The notes under the pieces were generated by a model. It worked only from the letters and a program-made list of their open reading frames with translations, had not been told where the DNA came from and did not search any database. A program made the translations under genes and the position numbers. Below, piece by piece: positions 1 through 8,095 of a DNA stretch of 64,000 bases (positions within the stretch are counted from its first letter, which is position 1; each line of letters starts with the position of its first letter). The DNA lies in NCBI RefSeq assembly GCF_040932005.1, contig NZ_CP162414.1, positions 1,453,501 through 1,517,500 of the forward strand, given 5' to 3'. The DNA comes from Aestuariibius sp. HNIBRBA575. GTDB taxonomy: Bacteria; Pseudomonadota; Alphaproteobacteria; Rhodobacterales; Rhodobacteraceae.

Positions 1-526
1 TGCCACACCATGGCATATCGGCCTTTTCAAATGCTTCGGCGGCGGCGGCATATTCTTCGGGGGCAGAAATCGTTTCAACCCAGAGCACATCCACGCCCCC
101 GGCCTTTAGGCCTTCGGCCTGTTCGTGGAACATTTCCACGGCGATTTCGTGGGTCAGATTGCCCATCGGCGCCATGATTTCACCTGTTGGACCAACAGAT
201 CCGGCCACGATCACGTCGCGACCTGATGCATCTGCAACGTCACGCGCAATTTCAGCCGCGGCGCGGTTCAATTCCCCGACGCGATCAGCTGCGTCATGCA
301 GTTTCAAACGCGATGCATTGCCGCCAAAGGAATTGGTCAGGAAAATATCGGACCCAGCATTCACTGCACCGGCATATAGCGCTTTGATCTTTGCTGGTTC
401 GTCCTGGTTCCACATTTCCGGGGCATCCCCGGATTGCAGGCCCATATTGAACAGGTTCGTGCCTGTTGCCCCATCAGCCAACAGCCAATCGCGGGTTTCA
501 AGGAGACGGGAAAGAGCGTTTGTCAT
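1..526 (-). CDS. Homocysteine S-methyltransferase family protein (betaine/methylated-amine type), partial
   Basis: Only the N-terminal 175 residues are inside the window; the gene runs off the left edge. The start codon ATG is at 526. The protein opens with LLADGATGTNL and continues with LTNSFGGN and VAGSVGPTGE, the beta-barrel motifs of the S-methyl_trans (Pfam) fold shared by betaine-homocysteine methyltransferase and the N-terminal module of MetH. The zinc-binding cysteines lie in the missing C-terminal part. Members transfer a methyl group to homocysteine to make methionine in the cytoplasm. The first 29 bases overlap the end of the upstream MprF-like gene on the same strand, so the two may be co-transcribed. 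In this family a separate bmt-type enzyme is likely, but the exact methyl donor cannot be told from this part. Confidence 0.85.
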   Translation of the reverse strand, partial: MTNALSRLLETRDWLLADGATGTNLFNMGLQSGDAPEMWNQDEPAKIKALYAGAVNAGSDIFLTNSFGGNASRLKLHDAADRVGELNRAAAEIARDVADASGRDVIVAGSVGPTGEIMAPMGNLTHEIAVEMFHEQAEGLKAGGVDVLWVETISAPEEYAAAAEAFEKADMPWCG

Positions 527-2540
527 CAGGGGCACCTGTAGCAGCATGAGCATCACCAGTTCGGACCGGTAACATTTGGGTCTGTCGCGGCAGGTCGCAT
601 GTCGCGGGACCAAGATCAAACCCAAAATTTGCATCTTCATCATGAGTAGGCTGCATATTGCCCGCATTTGGATGATGAATTTGCCTGAAAATGAACCACA
701 TAGCGGTCGGGATCTGCCAAAAACGGGGGGTCGCCAGAAAAAGCGGTTGCCAGCGAGGGGCAAAGCTTTGTTTGAACTGCGCCAAACCGCAAGCGAGATG
801 TTTGCGCAAAAAGGCCCATCGATCCGGCAAGGTTGGGATCGCAGCCAATGACACCGTTGTGGCGCCAGCGGCAATCGCTGCATTAATCCCGGCATGGATC
901 AGCGCATACATTGTGCCGTCCGGTGCGCATTGATCCGCGCGCATCAGGTCCAGCACCCATTTGTCGGCGGTGGCGTGAAAGCTGACAAAAGCAACCAATT
1001 TGCCATCCACATGGGCGGTGAAAAACACCTGCCCATGGGTGTTTCCGGCCACATAGCGGCCCATGGAAAATCCGCGTTGTCCCCCATGGCGATCGGCCCA
1101 ATTGTCAGCAACACGCGTCATATCATCCCAACATGGGGCATTTAACATTGGGCGGATTTCGACACCGGCCTTTTGGGATTTGCGCAGTTTCCGACGCAAG
1201 CCGCGACGTTGAGGAATGTCTAAATTCCAATGGTTTAGATCAATCACTGCGTCCGATGCGATGCGGATCACCGACCAGCCGATACTTTGCGCAGCAATCG
1301 CTGTGGCGGCGCTGCATTTATACAGCGCCGGTTTCAGGTTCCGCGCCTGTGCAAAGTTCTGAAGTTTGTCCAACGCACGCGCGGACACGCTGTTTGAGCG
1401 CAGGACAGTAGGGTGGCCATGAAAGGCAGGGCCAATCGCCGCCATCACCGGACCGGCCACATCCACACGCCAGCCCTGTTCGCCATGCTGATCCAGCAGG
1501 ATATGCCCGGATTGTTGCACCAACCCCCATTCCGGACAGGGCGGGTTGCCTAAAATGCGGCGCGTTTCCCAGTTGGTGGCCAAATGCAGGTCGGTTTTGG
1601 CCTGATCGCGCACATAGATCAGCCCGGGAACCGCAACCAAGGCGGGCAGGGCGTAATAGGCCAGTCGATACGCAAGGATCGCGGCCAATAAATCAGGGGC
1701 GGGAATGGCGGGCAACAACGCCATCAAGGTCAGCTCAAACGCGCCCAATCCCCCCGGAGCATTGGAAAGGAGCCCACAGCCCAAAGCGACCAAATAGGCG
1801 CTGAACAAGGTCATCGGGTCCACTTGTCCCCACAGGAACACCCCCAAAACGATTGCGGCAAATCCGGTATCCAACAGCGCCCAAAGCACCAGTTGACCCA
1901 AATCCGACGTGTCCAACTGGCCTAAAATGGCGCGCAGACGCGGAATGCGATGACGCATCAATGGCAGGGCCAGACCGATGGCCGCCGCAGCGGTCGCCCC
2001 CGCCAAAAGAGCTGGCTTTGCAGGTAAATCAACCCTGCCAAGCCACAGGATCAGGGCTGCAACGATCGACCATGCCGCCAAAAAGGACACCGATACCAGC
2101 ACGGATAGATGCACCGCCCGGATTGCGGTCAATTCAGGCAGACAGCGCCACCGGACCAACGCGGATGTCAGGCTGCCAAAGCCCAGCACTTGGCTAAGGG
2201 CGATGGCGCGCATCCCGGAAATACGGGCGCGACGGGCCGAAATCCCAGTGCGCAGGGCGCGGTGAATCACCGCATCATATTGTCCCAACGCCAAAAAACT
2301 GGCCGCAGAGGCCAAAATCGCCAATCCCCATTGCAGCGGATGCATGGACCAAACCACATTCCAGATTTGTGAAATGTCAAATCCGCGCATCCGGTCAAAC
2401 AGCAAAACCCCGCAAATGATCAATGCAACGGGTGGCAACAAATGCCCCCAGCGAAACGACAGCGCAAATGCATCACGCGACGCCGCTGTGTTTGAGTGCG
2501 GGGCCGTTTGGGCTGAAACTGAGTTTTGATCGTCACGCAT
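498..2540 (-). CDS. MprF/LpiA-like phosphatidylglycerol lysyltransferase-domain membrane protein
   Basis: A 680-residue protein with two parts. Residues about 30-320 are strongly hydrophobic with several membrane segments (for example the stretch around SNAPGGLGAFELTLMALL), as in the flippase part of MprF. Residues about 340-620 are a soluble DUF2156/GNAT-like domain with DLNHWNLDIPQRRGLRRKLRKS and a late LDLMRADQ...G.MYALIHAGI segment, as in aminoacyl-phosphatidylglycerol synthases. Such enzymes move an amino acid from aminoacyl-tRNA to phosphatidylglycerol in the inner membrane, lowering surface charge; LpiA in rhizobia is acid-induced. It is shorter than full MprF (about 840-860 residues), lacking some N-terminal helices. 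The amino acid used cannot be inferred. Its 3' end overlaps the methyltransferase start by 29 bases. Confidence 0.75.
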   Translation of the reverse strand: MRDDQNSVSAQTAPHSNTAASRDAFALSFRWGHLLPPVALIICGVLLFDRMRGFDISQIWNVVWSMHPLQWGLAILASAASFLALGQYDAVIHRALRTGISARRARISGMRAIALSQVLGFGSLTSALVRWRCLPELTAIRAVHLSVLVSVSFLAAWSIVAALILWLGRVDLPAKPALLAGATAAAAIGLALPLMRHRIPRLRAILGQLDTSDLGQLVLWALLDTGFAAIVLGVFLWGQVDPMTLFSAYLVALGCGLLSNAPGGLGAFELTLMALLPAIPAPDLLAAILAYRLAYYALPALVAVPGLIYVRDQAKTDLHLATNWETRRILGNPPCPEWGLVQQSGHILLDQHGEQGWRVDVAGPVMAAIGPAFHGHPTVLRSNSVSARALDKLQNFAQARNLKPALYKCSAATAIAAQSIGWSVIRIASDAVIDLNHWNLDIPQRRGLRRKLRKSQKAGVEIRPMLNAPCWDDMTRVADNWADRHGGQRGFSMGRYVAGNTHGQVFFTAHVDGKLVAFVSFHATADKWVLDLMRADQCAPDGTMYALIHAGINAAIAAGATTVSLAAIPTLPDRWAFLRKHLACGLAQFKQSFAPRWQPLFLATPRFWQIPTAMWFIFRQIHHPNAGNMQPTHDEDANFGFDLGPATCDLPRQTQMLPVRTGDAHAATGAPDDKRSFPSP

Positions 2541-2644
2541 AACAAGATCCGAAAAACGCCGAATACACTCGGCTGGTCTTGTTAGGGCTAGCTGGCGGGC
2601 GGTGAACCATGCGTTAATTTCAGGTGAGGAACTGCCTCAATGGT

Positions 2645-2681
2645 TAACGGCGCGCCCTGAATGATCCAAAGCGCGCCGTTA
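2645..2681 (-). repeat. Perfect 11-bp inverted repeat between two minus-strand genes
   Basis: TAACGGCGCGC at 2645-2655 is matched by GCGCGCCGTTA at 2671-2681, with a 15-base loop. It lies between the DUF1476 gene and the MprF-like gene, both read leftwards. No T-run follows on either strand, so it is not a classic terminator; an mRNA-stabilising or partial-termination hairpin is the likeliest role. Confidence 0.5.
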
Positions 2682-2693
2682 CAAAATTTAGGG

Positions 2694-2711
2694 GCCTTAC
2701 TGTCGTAAGGC
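2694..2711 (-). terminator. Weak stem-loop just after the DUF1476 gene
   Basis: GCCTTAC-TGTC-GTAAGGC forms a 7-bp stem that begins six bases after the DUF1476 stop codon in the direction of that gene. It is followed on the minus strand by CCCCTAAATTTTG, only a poor U-tract, so termination would be partial. Confidence 0.4.
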
Positions 2712-2716
2712 TTTGA

Positions 2717-3034
2717 TTAATCAGCTTCTTTTAGAAGCGACTCTTTCGCGACTTTCAGGTTTTCCGCCATTTGCGCACGGATTGTCTGTTCATCAGCAAC
2801 GCCGTTCAGGTCCGCGGCCAATTTGCGATAGACATCTTCGTGGCCGGCTTCTTCGAAGTCGGATTTCACAACTTCTACGGCATAAGCTTCGGCATCGGCG
2901 CCGGTTTTACCCAGCAGGCCAGCGGCCCAAAGACCGGTCAATTTGTTGCCGCGCGCATCAGCTTTGAACTGCATTTCTGCGTCATGGGCGAATTTGTTTT
3001 CAAACGCGCTTTCGCGATCGTCGAATGTGGACAT
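2717..3034 (-). CDS. DUF1476 protein, F1-ATPase inhibitor subunit zeta
   Basis: A 105-residue protein starting MSTFDDRESAFENKFAHDAEM and containing GNKLTGLWAAGLLGK, the hallmark of DUF1476. In Paracoccus denitrificans this family was identified as the zeta subunit that inhibits ATP hydrolysis by the F1FO-ATPase, with the basic/acidic N-terminal region entering the catalytic head. The start at 3034 is chosen because GGGGGGAT lies seven bases upstream; a longer reading frame reaching 3229 has no such signal and no family similarity. It is read divergently from purC across a 188-base intergenic region, the same arrangement seen in many Rhodobacteraceae as I recall it. Confidence 0.9.
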   Translation of the reverse strand: MSTFDDRESAFENKFAHDAEMQFKADARGNKLTGLWAAGLLGKTGADAEAYAVEVVKSDFEEAGHEDVYRKLAADLNGVADEQTIRAQMAENLKVAKESLLKEAD

Positions 3035-3222
3035 GGGATGATCCCCCCGTATTGAATGAACCTTGTCCTTCATATGCCTGTCGGGACGCTTGCCCGCAAG
3101 GGGGCGCTGGCGTATGAGGTCGTTTATCAAAGCGGCCAAGCGCCGCATTTCGCCCATTCGGCCCTTTGATTGGCCCGGTTCACCCGGTTTGATCAACCAC
3201 CACGGGGCAGACAGGAGAGCAC

Positions 3223-3984
3223 ATGGCACGCGGCAAAAAGATTTATGAAGGCAAAGCGAAGGTTCTGTACGAAGGCCCTGAGCAAGGCACGTTGGTACAA
3301 TATTTCAAAGACGATGCCACCGCGTTTAACGCTGAAAAGAAAGCCGTGATCGACGGAAAAGGTGTGTTAAATAACCGCCTTAGCGAGTTTTTCATGACCG
3401 GGCTGCACAATATCGGTATCCCGACGCATTTCCTGAAACGGCTCAACATGCGCGAACAATTGATCCGCGCCGCAGAGATCGTGCCGCTCGAAGTGATCGT
3501 GCGCAACTATGCCGCCGGGTCGATGGCCAAACGTTTGGGGATGGAAGAGGGCACACAATTGCCCCGTCCCATCATCGAATTTTCCTACAAAGATGATTCC
3601 CTCGGTGATCCGCTGGTCCCCGAAGAATACATCATCGCCTTTGGCTGGGCATCACAGCAGGATCTGGACGACATCGTGGCCATGGCGCTGCGGGTCAATG
3701 ATTTCTTGTCTGGGGTCATGTTTGGCGTCGGCATCAAATTGATCGATTTCAAAATCGAATTTGGCCGCGTCTACGAAGGTGATTTTCAGCGTCTGATCCT
3801 GGCCGATGAAATCAGCCCGGACAGTTGCCGCCTATGGGATATCGAAACCGGCGAAAAGCTGGACAAAGACGTGTTTCGCCGCGATCTGGGCAATCTCACG
3901 GATGCCTATACCGAAGTGGCCAAACGGCTGGGCGTGATGCCGTCTAATCCGTCGCAAATGCCCAAACCTACTCTGATCAACTAA
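3223..3984 (+). CDS. purC: Phosphoribosylaminoimidazole-succinocarboxamide synthase
   Basis: This 253-residue enzyme ligates aspartate to CAIR with ATP, forming SAICAR in purine synthesis. The N-terminal [15 protein letters not shown] and the central [16 protein letters not shown] are typical of SAICAR synthases, and [11 protein letters not shown] is the ATP/metal-binding segment. AGGAGAG precedes the ATG by four bases. purS follows after 18 bases, so purC-purS form one operon that ends in the terminator at 4271. Confidence 0.97.
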   Translation: MARGKKIYEGKAKVLYEGPEQGTLVQYFKDDATAFNAEKKAVIDGKGVLNNRLSEFFMTGLHNIGIPTHFLKRLNMREQLIRAAEIVPLEVIVRNYAAGSMAKRLGMEEGTQLPRPIIEFSYKDDSLGDPLVPEEYIIAFGWASQQDLDDIVAMALRVNDFLSGVMFGVGIKLIDFKIEFGRVYEGDFQRLILADEISPDSCRLWDIETGEKLDKDVFRRDLGNLTDAYTEVAKRLGVMPSNPSQMPKPTLIN

Positions 3985-4002
3985 GCTAAGGACGTATCCG
4001 AT

Positions 4003-4233
4003 ATGAAAGCCCGCGTATTTGTCAGCCTGAAAAACGGCGTTCTGGACCCCCAAGGCGAAGCTGTGCGTCACGCACTGGGTGCGTTGGGATTTGACGGCGT
4101 GAACGGCGTGCGTCAAGGCAAGCTGATTGAACTGGACCTAGCGGATGGCACAACCGAAGCCACGGTCACTGAGATGTGCGAAAAGCTGTTGGCGAACACT
4201 GTGATCGAAAGCTATTCGATCGAGTTGGTCTAA
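4003..4233 (+). CDS. purS: Phosphoribosylformylglycinamidine synthase subunit PurS
   Basis: A 76-residue protein beginning MKARVFVSLKNGVLDPQGEAV, the standard PurS signature. It dimerises and bridges PurQ (glutaminase) to PurL in the three-subunit FGAM synthetase used by many alphaproteobacteria. It directly follows purC. In relatives purQ usually lies close by; here 3.1 kb containing three unrelated genes separates purS from purQ. Confidence 0.95.
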   Translation: MKARVFVSLKNGVLDPQGEAVRHALGALGFDGVNGVRQGKLIELDLADGTTEATVTEMCEKLLANTVIESYSIELV

Positions 4234-4270
4234 GCCAAATCGTCCCCATTCGGGGCGTATTCAAAAAGAA

Positions 4271-4296
4271 AGGCGACCCGGTTGGGTCGCCTTTTG
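4271..4296 (+). terminator. Rho-independent terminator of purCS
   Basis: AGGCGACCC (4271-4279), a four-base loop and GGGTCGCCT (4284-4292) form a perfect 9-bp stem followed by TTTTG. It lies 38 bases after the purS stop and before the convergent VPLPA-CTERM gene. Confidence 0.9.
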
Positions 4297-4329
4297 TCGT
4301 TGTGGTTGCTGAGGTTTTGGATGAAACGC

Positions 4330-4881
4330 TCAGGCTTGGGCAGCGCGGCGTTTCTGACGTCTCGCGATGGCGCCAAATGCGATCAGACCAGCCGCCGTCA
4401 ATGGCAAAGATCCGGGTACGGGAACCGCAGGCAGCGCAGCGCTGATGTCGAAAACAAAGGTGTGGATGGGATCAGCGCCAATTGCGATATCAACAAAATC
4501 AATCCCGATTGTGGAATCTGTAAAAGAAATGTTGACCACTTCTGAAGCGATACCAGAGACCAGAGCAACGGATGTGATAACGCTGTCGAAACCTGAAAAC
4601 GCAAATGTGGTCGGCGCGCCAACATTAGCGAAACCAGAGAGATCATAGGTGATCGTCAGCGACGAGGCGGTAAAATCCACGGGGATCGGATTGATTGTCG
4701 GAGCCATAAACTCAACTCCGGGATCGGTGATTGTCGCGTCACCTGAGAAAAAAATAGGCCCCCCAGTGATACCAAATTCGTAATGAATTTCATCACCAAT
4801 CAGGGAAACGGGAATTGCATGTGCTGCAACTGCGGACAATGCAAAGGCTGCTGCTGTCGTGAGTGTTTTGAAAAAGTTCAT
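4330..4881 (-). CDS. Secreted VPLPA-CTERM sorting-domain protein (copy 1)
   Basis: A 183-residue protein with an N-terminal signal peptide (NFFKTLTTAAAFALSAVAAHA) and a C-terminal tripartite sorting signal: VPVPGSLPLTAAG, a short hydrophobic stretch, then RRQKRRAAQA. This matches the VPLPA-CTERM variant of PEP-CTERM signals, which are processed by an exosortase in the inner membrane. The body is beta-rich and has no recognised enzymatic motif. It is clearly paralogous to the next gene (5081-5638): both begin the mature part with PVSLIGD, share DPGVEF and share phrases around SFTDSTI/FFTDDTI. No exosortase gene is in the window. Function unknown; surface or matrix role inferred from the sorting signal. 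Confidence 0.8.
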   Translation of the reverse strand: MNFFKTLTTAAAFALSAVAAHAIPVSLIGDEIHYEFGITGGPIFFSGDATITDPGVEFMAPTINPIPVDFTASSLTITYDLSGFANVGAPTTFAFSGFDSVITSVALVSGIASEVVNISFTDSTIGIDFVDIAIGADPIHTFVFDISAALPAVPVPGSLPLTAAGLIAFGAIARRQKRRAAQA

Positions 4882-5080
4882 CTGACATCCAAGAAATATT
4901 TCGACTGGGTGCTCGGAGCGAGCTCTGAACTTATGTGCTAAATATTGATTAAAAATCTAATCAAATCGTGTCTTTGCTCCAGACAAGAAACAAATGTTGC
5001 AGGTTCGCCATCTGAATATTGACAGGTTTATGGATGCAAAAGGGGCAACGCCCGTGCGGCCCCATGTCGAACGTGTCAGA

Positions 5081-5638
5081 TCAACTTTGCGCGGATTTGC
5101 GGCGTTTTTTACGCATTCCGGCCCATCCCAACGCCAACACACCTGCAGACAAAGGCAAGGAACCGGGCAAGGGAACCACCGGCATTGGCACCGAAGCCGT
5201 GACATCAAACACAAATGTTTGGGTCGGATCAGACCACGCCAATGGGTTATGCATATTCAGTGTGATCGTATCATCGGTAAAGAAAATACCGGCAACATCT
5301 GCCGCATTTCCAGCGGCCAACGTCACAGACGTGATGATATTATCAAAGTCCGAAAAGAAAAACGTGGTCGGTACCCCGATTTGTCCGGCGACCCCAGGAT
5401 TGAAGGACAGCGAAATACTATTCGCATCAATATCAACCGGAAGCTGAGGGAAAAGCGGGATAACAAATTCTACACCCGGGTCGCTAATGACCGCGTCGGC
5501 GTTGAGAAATCCCCCAAAACCAGTTTGCCCAAAGTCCAGATTAATGGTGTCCCCAATCAACGACACGGGCAATGCATGAACAGAGCTGGACATAAACACC
5601 AGAAGGGCAGCCATTGACGTCGTCTTGAAAAGGGTCAT
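5081..5638 (-). CDS. Secreted VPLPA-CTERM sorting-domain protein (copy 2)
   Basis: A 185-residue paralogue of the neighbouring gene. It has a signal peptide (LFKTTSMAALLVFMSSSVHA), a mature start of LPVSLIGDTINLDFGQTG and a C-terminal VPLPGSLPLSAGVLALGWAG followed by a KKRRK cluster, the VPLPA-CTERM sorting signal read by an exosortase. Both copies point the same way, with 199 bases between them, so they probably arose by tandem duplication. No catalytic motif is visible. Upstream lies a 359-base region shared with the divergent cNMP/EAL gene. Confidence 0.8.
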   Translation of the reverse strand: MTLFKTTSMAALLVFMSSSVHALPVSLIGDTINLDFGQTGFGGFLNADAVISDPGVEFVIPLFPQLPVDIDANSISLSFNPGVAGQIGVPTTFFFSDFDNIITSVTLAAGNAADVAGIFFTDDTITLNMHNPLAWSDPTQTFVFDVTASVPMPVVPLPGSLPLSAGVLALGWAGMRKKRRKSAQS

Positions 5639-5997
5639 ATTTTATACATCAATTCTATAGGTTTATGCCGGACATTTGGTGTAGCATTCGGATTTGGATA
5701 TCGGGCTCGTTAGGTCAAACTACCCAGACACACCCTTTTCGCCAAGAAAATTTTAACTTTGATTAAAAAATGCGTCACCAAATGATCTGACGAGGTTTGG
5801 GATTGATCCGAAACCCCACCAGACGTTCGCGTATAAATTGTTTTGGGTTCAAAAACTGCATATCCAGTTGATCTTTAAATACATGTTTAAAGAATTTGGC
5901 GTCATGTGGTATTCAAGCTATGCGCGAAGACACGTTATGTTGCCTTTGGAATATGCTTTTTAATGGAGAAGGCCTTCGGGAGTTTAGAAGGGTACGT
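5639..5997. other. AT-rich divergent intergenic region
   Basis: About 359 bases without a supported gene, between the second VPLPA-CTERM gene (minus) and the cNMP/EAL gene (plus). It is richer in A/T than its surroundings (for example TTTAAATACATGTTTAAAG near 5874) and should hold both promoters. No clear operator repeat or RNA gene was seen. Confidence 0.6.
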
Positions 5998-7218
5998 ATG
6001 GTAGCGGTAACAGAGTTGATGCTGAATGCAGGGGATGTCCTGTATCGCGAAGGTGACCCCAATGATTGTGGGTTCATCGTCGAATCTGGTGAATTTATCC
6101 TCTATCATCAACAAGAAGGGCAGCGTGTCGATTGCGAACGCCGCGGCCCCGGATCGATCATCGGTGAATTGTCGATCCTAACCGGGCAACCCCGAACGGT
6201 GACGGTTCAAGCGTTGGAAAAATGCTGTGTTTTCAGGGTGTCCGCCGATGAAATTCTGGATCGCTTTGAAAAGCTGGATCCGATTTTACGTGCCTGTATT
6301 GAAACATCCATAAATTTCGCAGCCACCCTAAACCGACCGGCCCATCACCAAGATGCAATTGCCGATCTCGCGCCAAATACGTTGCGGAATGCAGACGACC
6401 TGATTGAAAAATTCAAGTTTGAAAACGACATCCTCAAAGGGTTGACGCGCAAAGAGTTTTTCATGGTTTATCAGCCGATTGTTCGGCTCATGGATGGGCA
6501 AATTGTTGGGTTTGAGGCATTGATGCGGTGGGAACATCCCCAATTGGGGTCGGTGCCTCCGTCCCAGTTCATCGAAGTCGCTGAAACGATTGATGCGATA
6601 TCTGATTTGACGGAATTTGCCCTGACGCAAGCCTGTGCAACGCTGGCGCAAATTCAAAACCAGTCGGCTGACCACTGGGACATGTTTATGTCCATTAACG
6701 TGTCTGGATCCGATATCGGGCGGTATGATTTTGTCGATCAACTGGACCATGTTTTGAATATGAACGGGGTGCAGCCCCAAAACATTAAGCTGGAAGTGAC
6801 CGAAACGGCTTTGATCCCAACCTCTGACGTTTCGGAACGGAATTTGGCGCGGCTGCGCTCTTTGGGATATGGCATTTCGATTGATGATTTTGGCACCGGC
6901 TATTCCAATCTGGCCTATCTGAAAACGCTGCCGCTTACGGCGCTTAAAATCGACCGGGCCTTTGCCGGGGATGCCCGCAACAGTGATGTATCGCGCAGCA
7001 TCGTCAAATTTCTGGTGTCGCTTGGGGGCGAATTGAACGTTGATATCGTCGCCGAAGGGATCGAATCTATCGAAGATGTAGCGGTTTTGCGCGACTTGGG
7101 ATGCCGGTTTGCACAGGGCTATTATTTTCATCGACCCAGTTCAAAGTCGGACATCCTGAAATTGGTCACCCAAGACAGCCTCACCATGTTGCCCAATGAA
7201 AGCCGCCTATCGGGGTGA
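5998..7218 (+). CDS. Cyclic-nucleotide-binding domain plus EAL c-di-GMP phosphodiesterase
   Basis: A 406-residue two-domain protein. Residues about 5-110 form a Crp-like cNMP-binding fold (GDVLYREGDPND, GSIIGELSILTG). Residues about 150-395 form an EAL domain with the metal and general-base residues present: GFEALMRWEHP, SINVSG, KLEVTETAL, SIDDFGTGYSNL, ALKID and VAEGIES. It should therefore hydrolyse c-di-GMP to pGpG, with the N-terminal domain sensing a small ligand. The frame is open from 5896, but the ATG at 5998 has AGAAGGG about six bases upstream and sits at the right edge of the cNMP fold; the start is somewhat uncertain. No GGDEF domain or membrane segment. It sits divergently beside two exosortase-sorted proteins. 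Confidence 0.85.
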   Translation: MVAVTELMLNAGDVLYREGDPNDCGFIVESGEFILYHQQEGQRVDCERRGPGSIIGELSILTGQPRTVTVQALEKCCVFRVSADEILDRFEKLDPILRACIETSINFAATLNRPAHHQDAIADLAPNTLRNADDLIEKFKFENDILKGLTRKEFFMVYQPIVRLMDGQIVGFEALMRWEHPQLGSVPPSQFIEVAETIDAISDLTEFALTQACATLAQIQNQSADHWDMFMSINVSGSDIGRYDFVDQLDHVLNMNGVQPQNIKLEVTETALIPTSDVSERNLARLRSLGYGISIDDFGTGYSNLAYLKTLPLTALKIDRAFAGDARNSDVSRSIVKFLVSLGGELNVDIVAEGIESIEDVAVLRDLGCRFAQGYYFHRPSSKSDILKLVTQDSLTMLPNESRLSG

Positions 7219-7382
7219 TGGGCCTTCTCAGTCATCCCAATTCCCCGGAAATATGGCGTTTGGCCATTGTGATAAAACCGGGTGGTGAATCCGGGGCAAT
7301 TCTGCATCCCAGAACTTGCGTCTTGCCTCTTTTCTTAGGGCGGGCTTTGCGCTAAAGCCCCTGCAACCAAAGGAGTCTGCCC

Positions 7383-8051
7383 ATGAAAGCCGCCGTCATC
7401 GTTTTCCCCGGATCCAATTGTGATCGTGACATGGCCGTTGCGCTGGAAAAGGCGGGGGCGGATGTCAGCATGGTCTGGCACAAAGATGCAGGCCTGCCCG
7501 ATGGGGTTGACCTGGTGGCGATTCCCGGCGGATTTTCGTTTGGCGACTATCTGCGCTGTGGGGCAATTGCGGCGCAAAGCCCGGTTTGCAACGCCTTGGT
7601 CGATCACGTTCAGCGCGGCGGATATGCGTTGGGGGTGTGTAACGGATTTCAGGTGTTGACCGAAACGGGGCTGTTGCCCGGTGTTTTGATGCGCAATGCC
7701 GGGATCAAATTTGTCTGCAAATCCGTCAACCTGAACATTGCAACGCGCAATTCGGCCTTTACCAACGCCTATGGATCGGCCACGTCGATCGACATCCCGG
7801 TTGCCCATCACGACGGCAATTATTTTGTGGATGAGGCGACATTGGCCAAATTGCAGGCCGAAGATCGGATCGCCTTTACCTATCAGGGCAATCCAAACGG
7901 TTCGATTGCAGATATCGCCGGCGTCCTGAGCGAAAACCGCCGTGTGCTGGGCATGATGCCCCATCCGGAACGTGCTGTCGAAGACGTGCATGGATCGACC
8001 GATGGGCAGGCGCTTTTCCGCGGATTGTTGGCGGAATTGGTTACCGCCTAA
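7383..8051 (+). CDS. purQ: Phosphoribosylformylglycinamidine synthase subunit PurQ (glutaminase)
   Basis: A 222-residue class I glutamine amidotransferase that supplies ammonia to PurL. The nucleophile cysteine is in [11 protein letters not shown] and the catalytic His/Glu pair in [15 protein letters not shown] precedes the ATG. Just upstream, GGGCTTT (7342-7348) and AAAGCCC (7354-7360) can form a 7-bp leader hairpin ahead of the ribosome site. It completes the PurS/PurQ/PurL complex with purS at 4003, from which it is separated by inserted genes. Confidence 0.97.
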   Translation: MKAAVIVFPGSNCDRDMAVALEKAGADVSMVWHKDAGLPDGVDLVAIPGGFSFGDYLRCGAIAAQSPVCNALVDHVQRGGYALGVCNGFQVLTETGLLPGVLMRNAGIKFVCKSVNLNIATRNSAFTNAYGSATSIDIPVAHHDGNYFVDEATLAKLQAEDRIAFTYQGNPNGSIADIAGVLSENRRVLGMMPHPERAVEDVHGSTDGQALFRGLLAELVTA

Positions 8052-8095
8052 GGCCTTCGCTTGCCCCGGATCGGGGCGGGGCGTAAACTGTGGCT

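Noticed and set aside
3035-3229. N-terminal extension of the DUF1476 protein to 170 residues
   Set aside because: The extra 65 residues match no family, and the internal start at 3034 has a strong ribosome site.
6328-7131. A 267-residue frame antisense to the EAL domain
   Set aside because: The EAL catalytic motifs on the plus strand are complete; the antisense has no motif.
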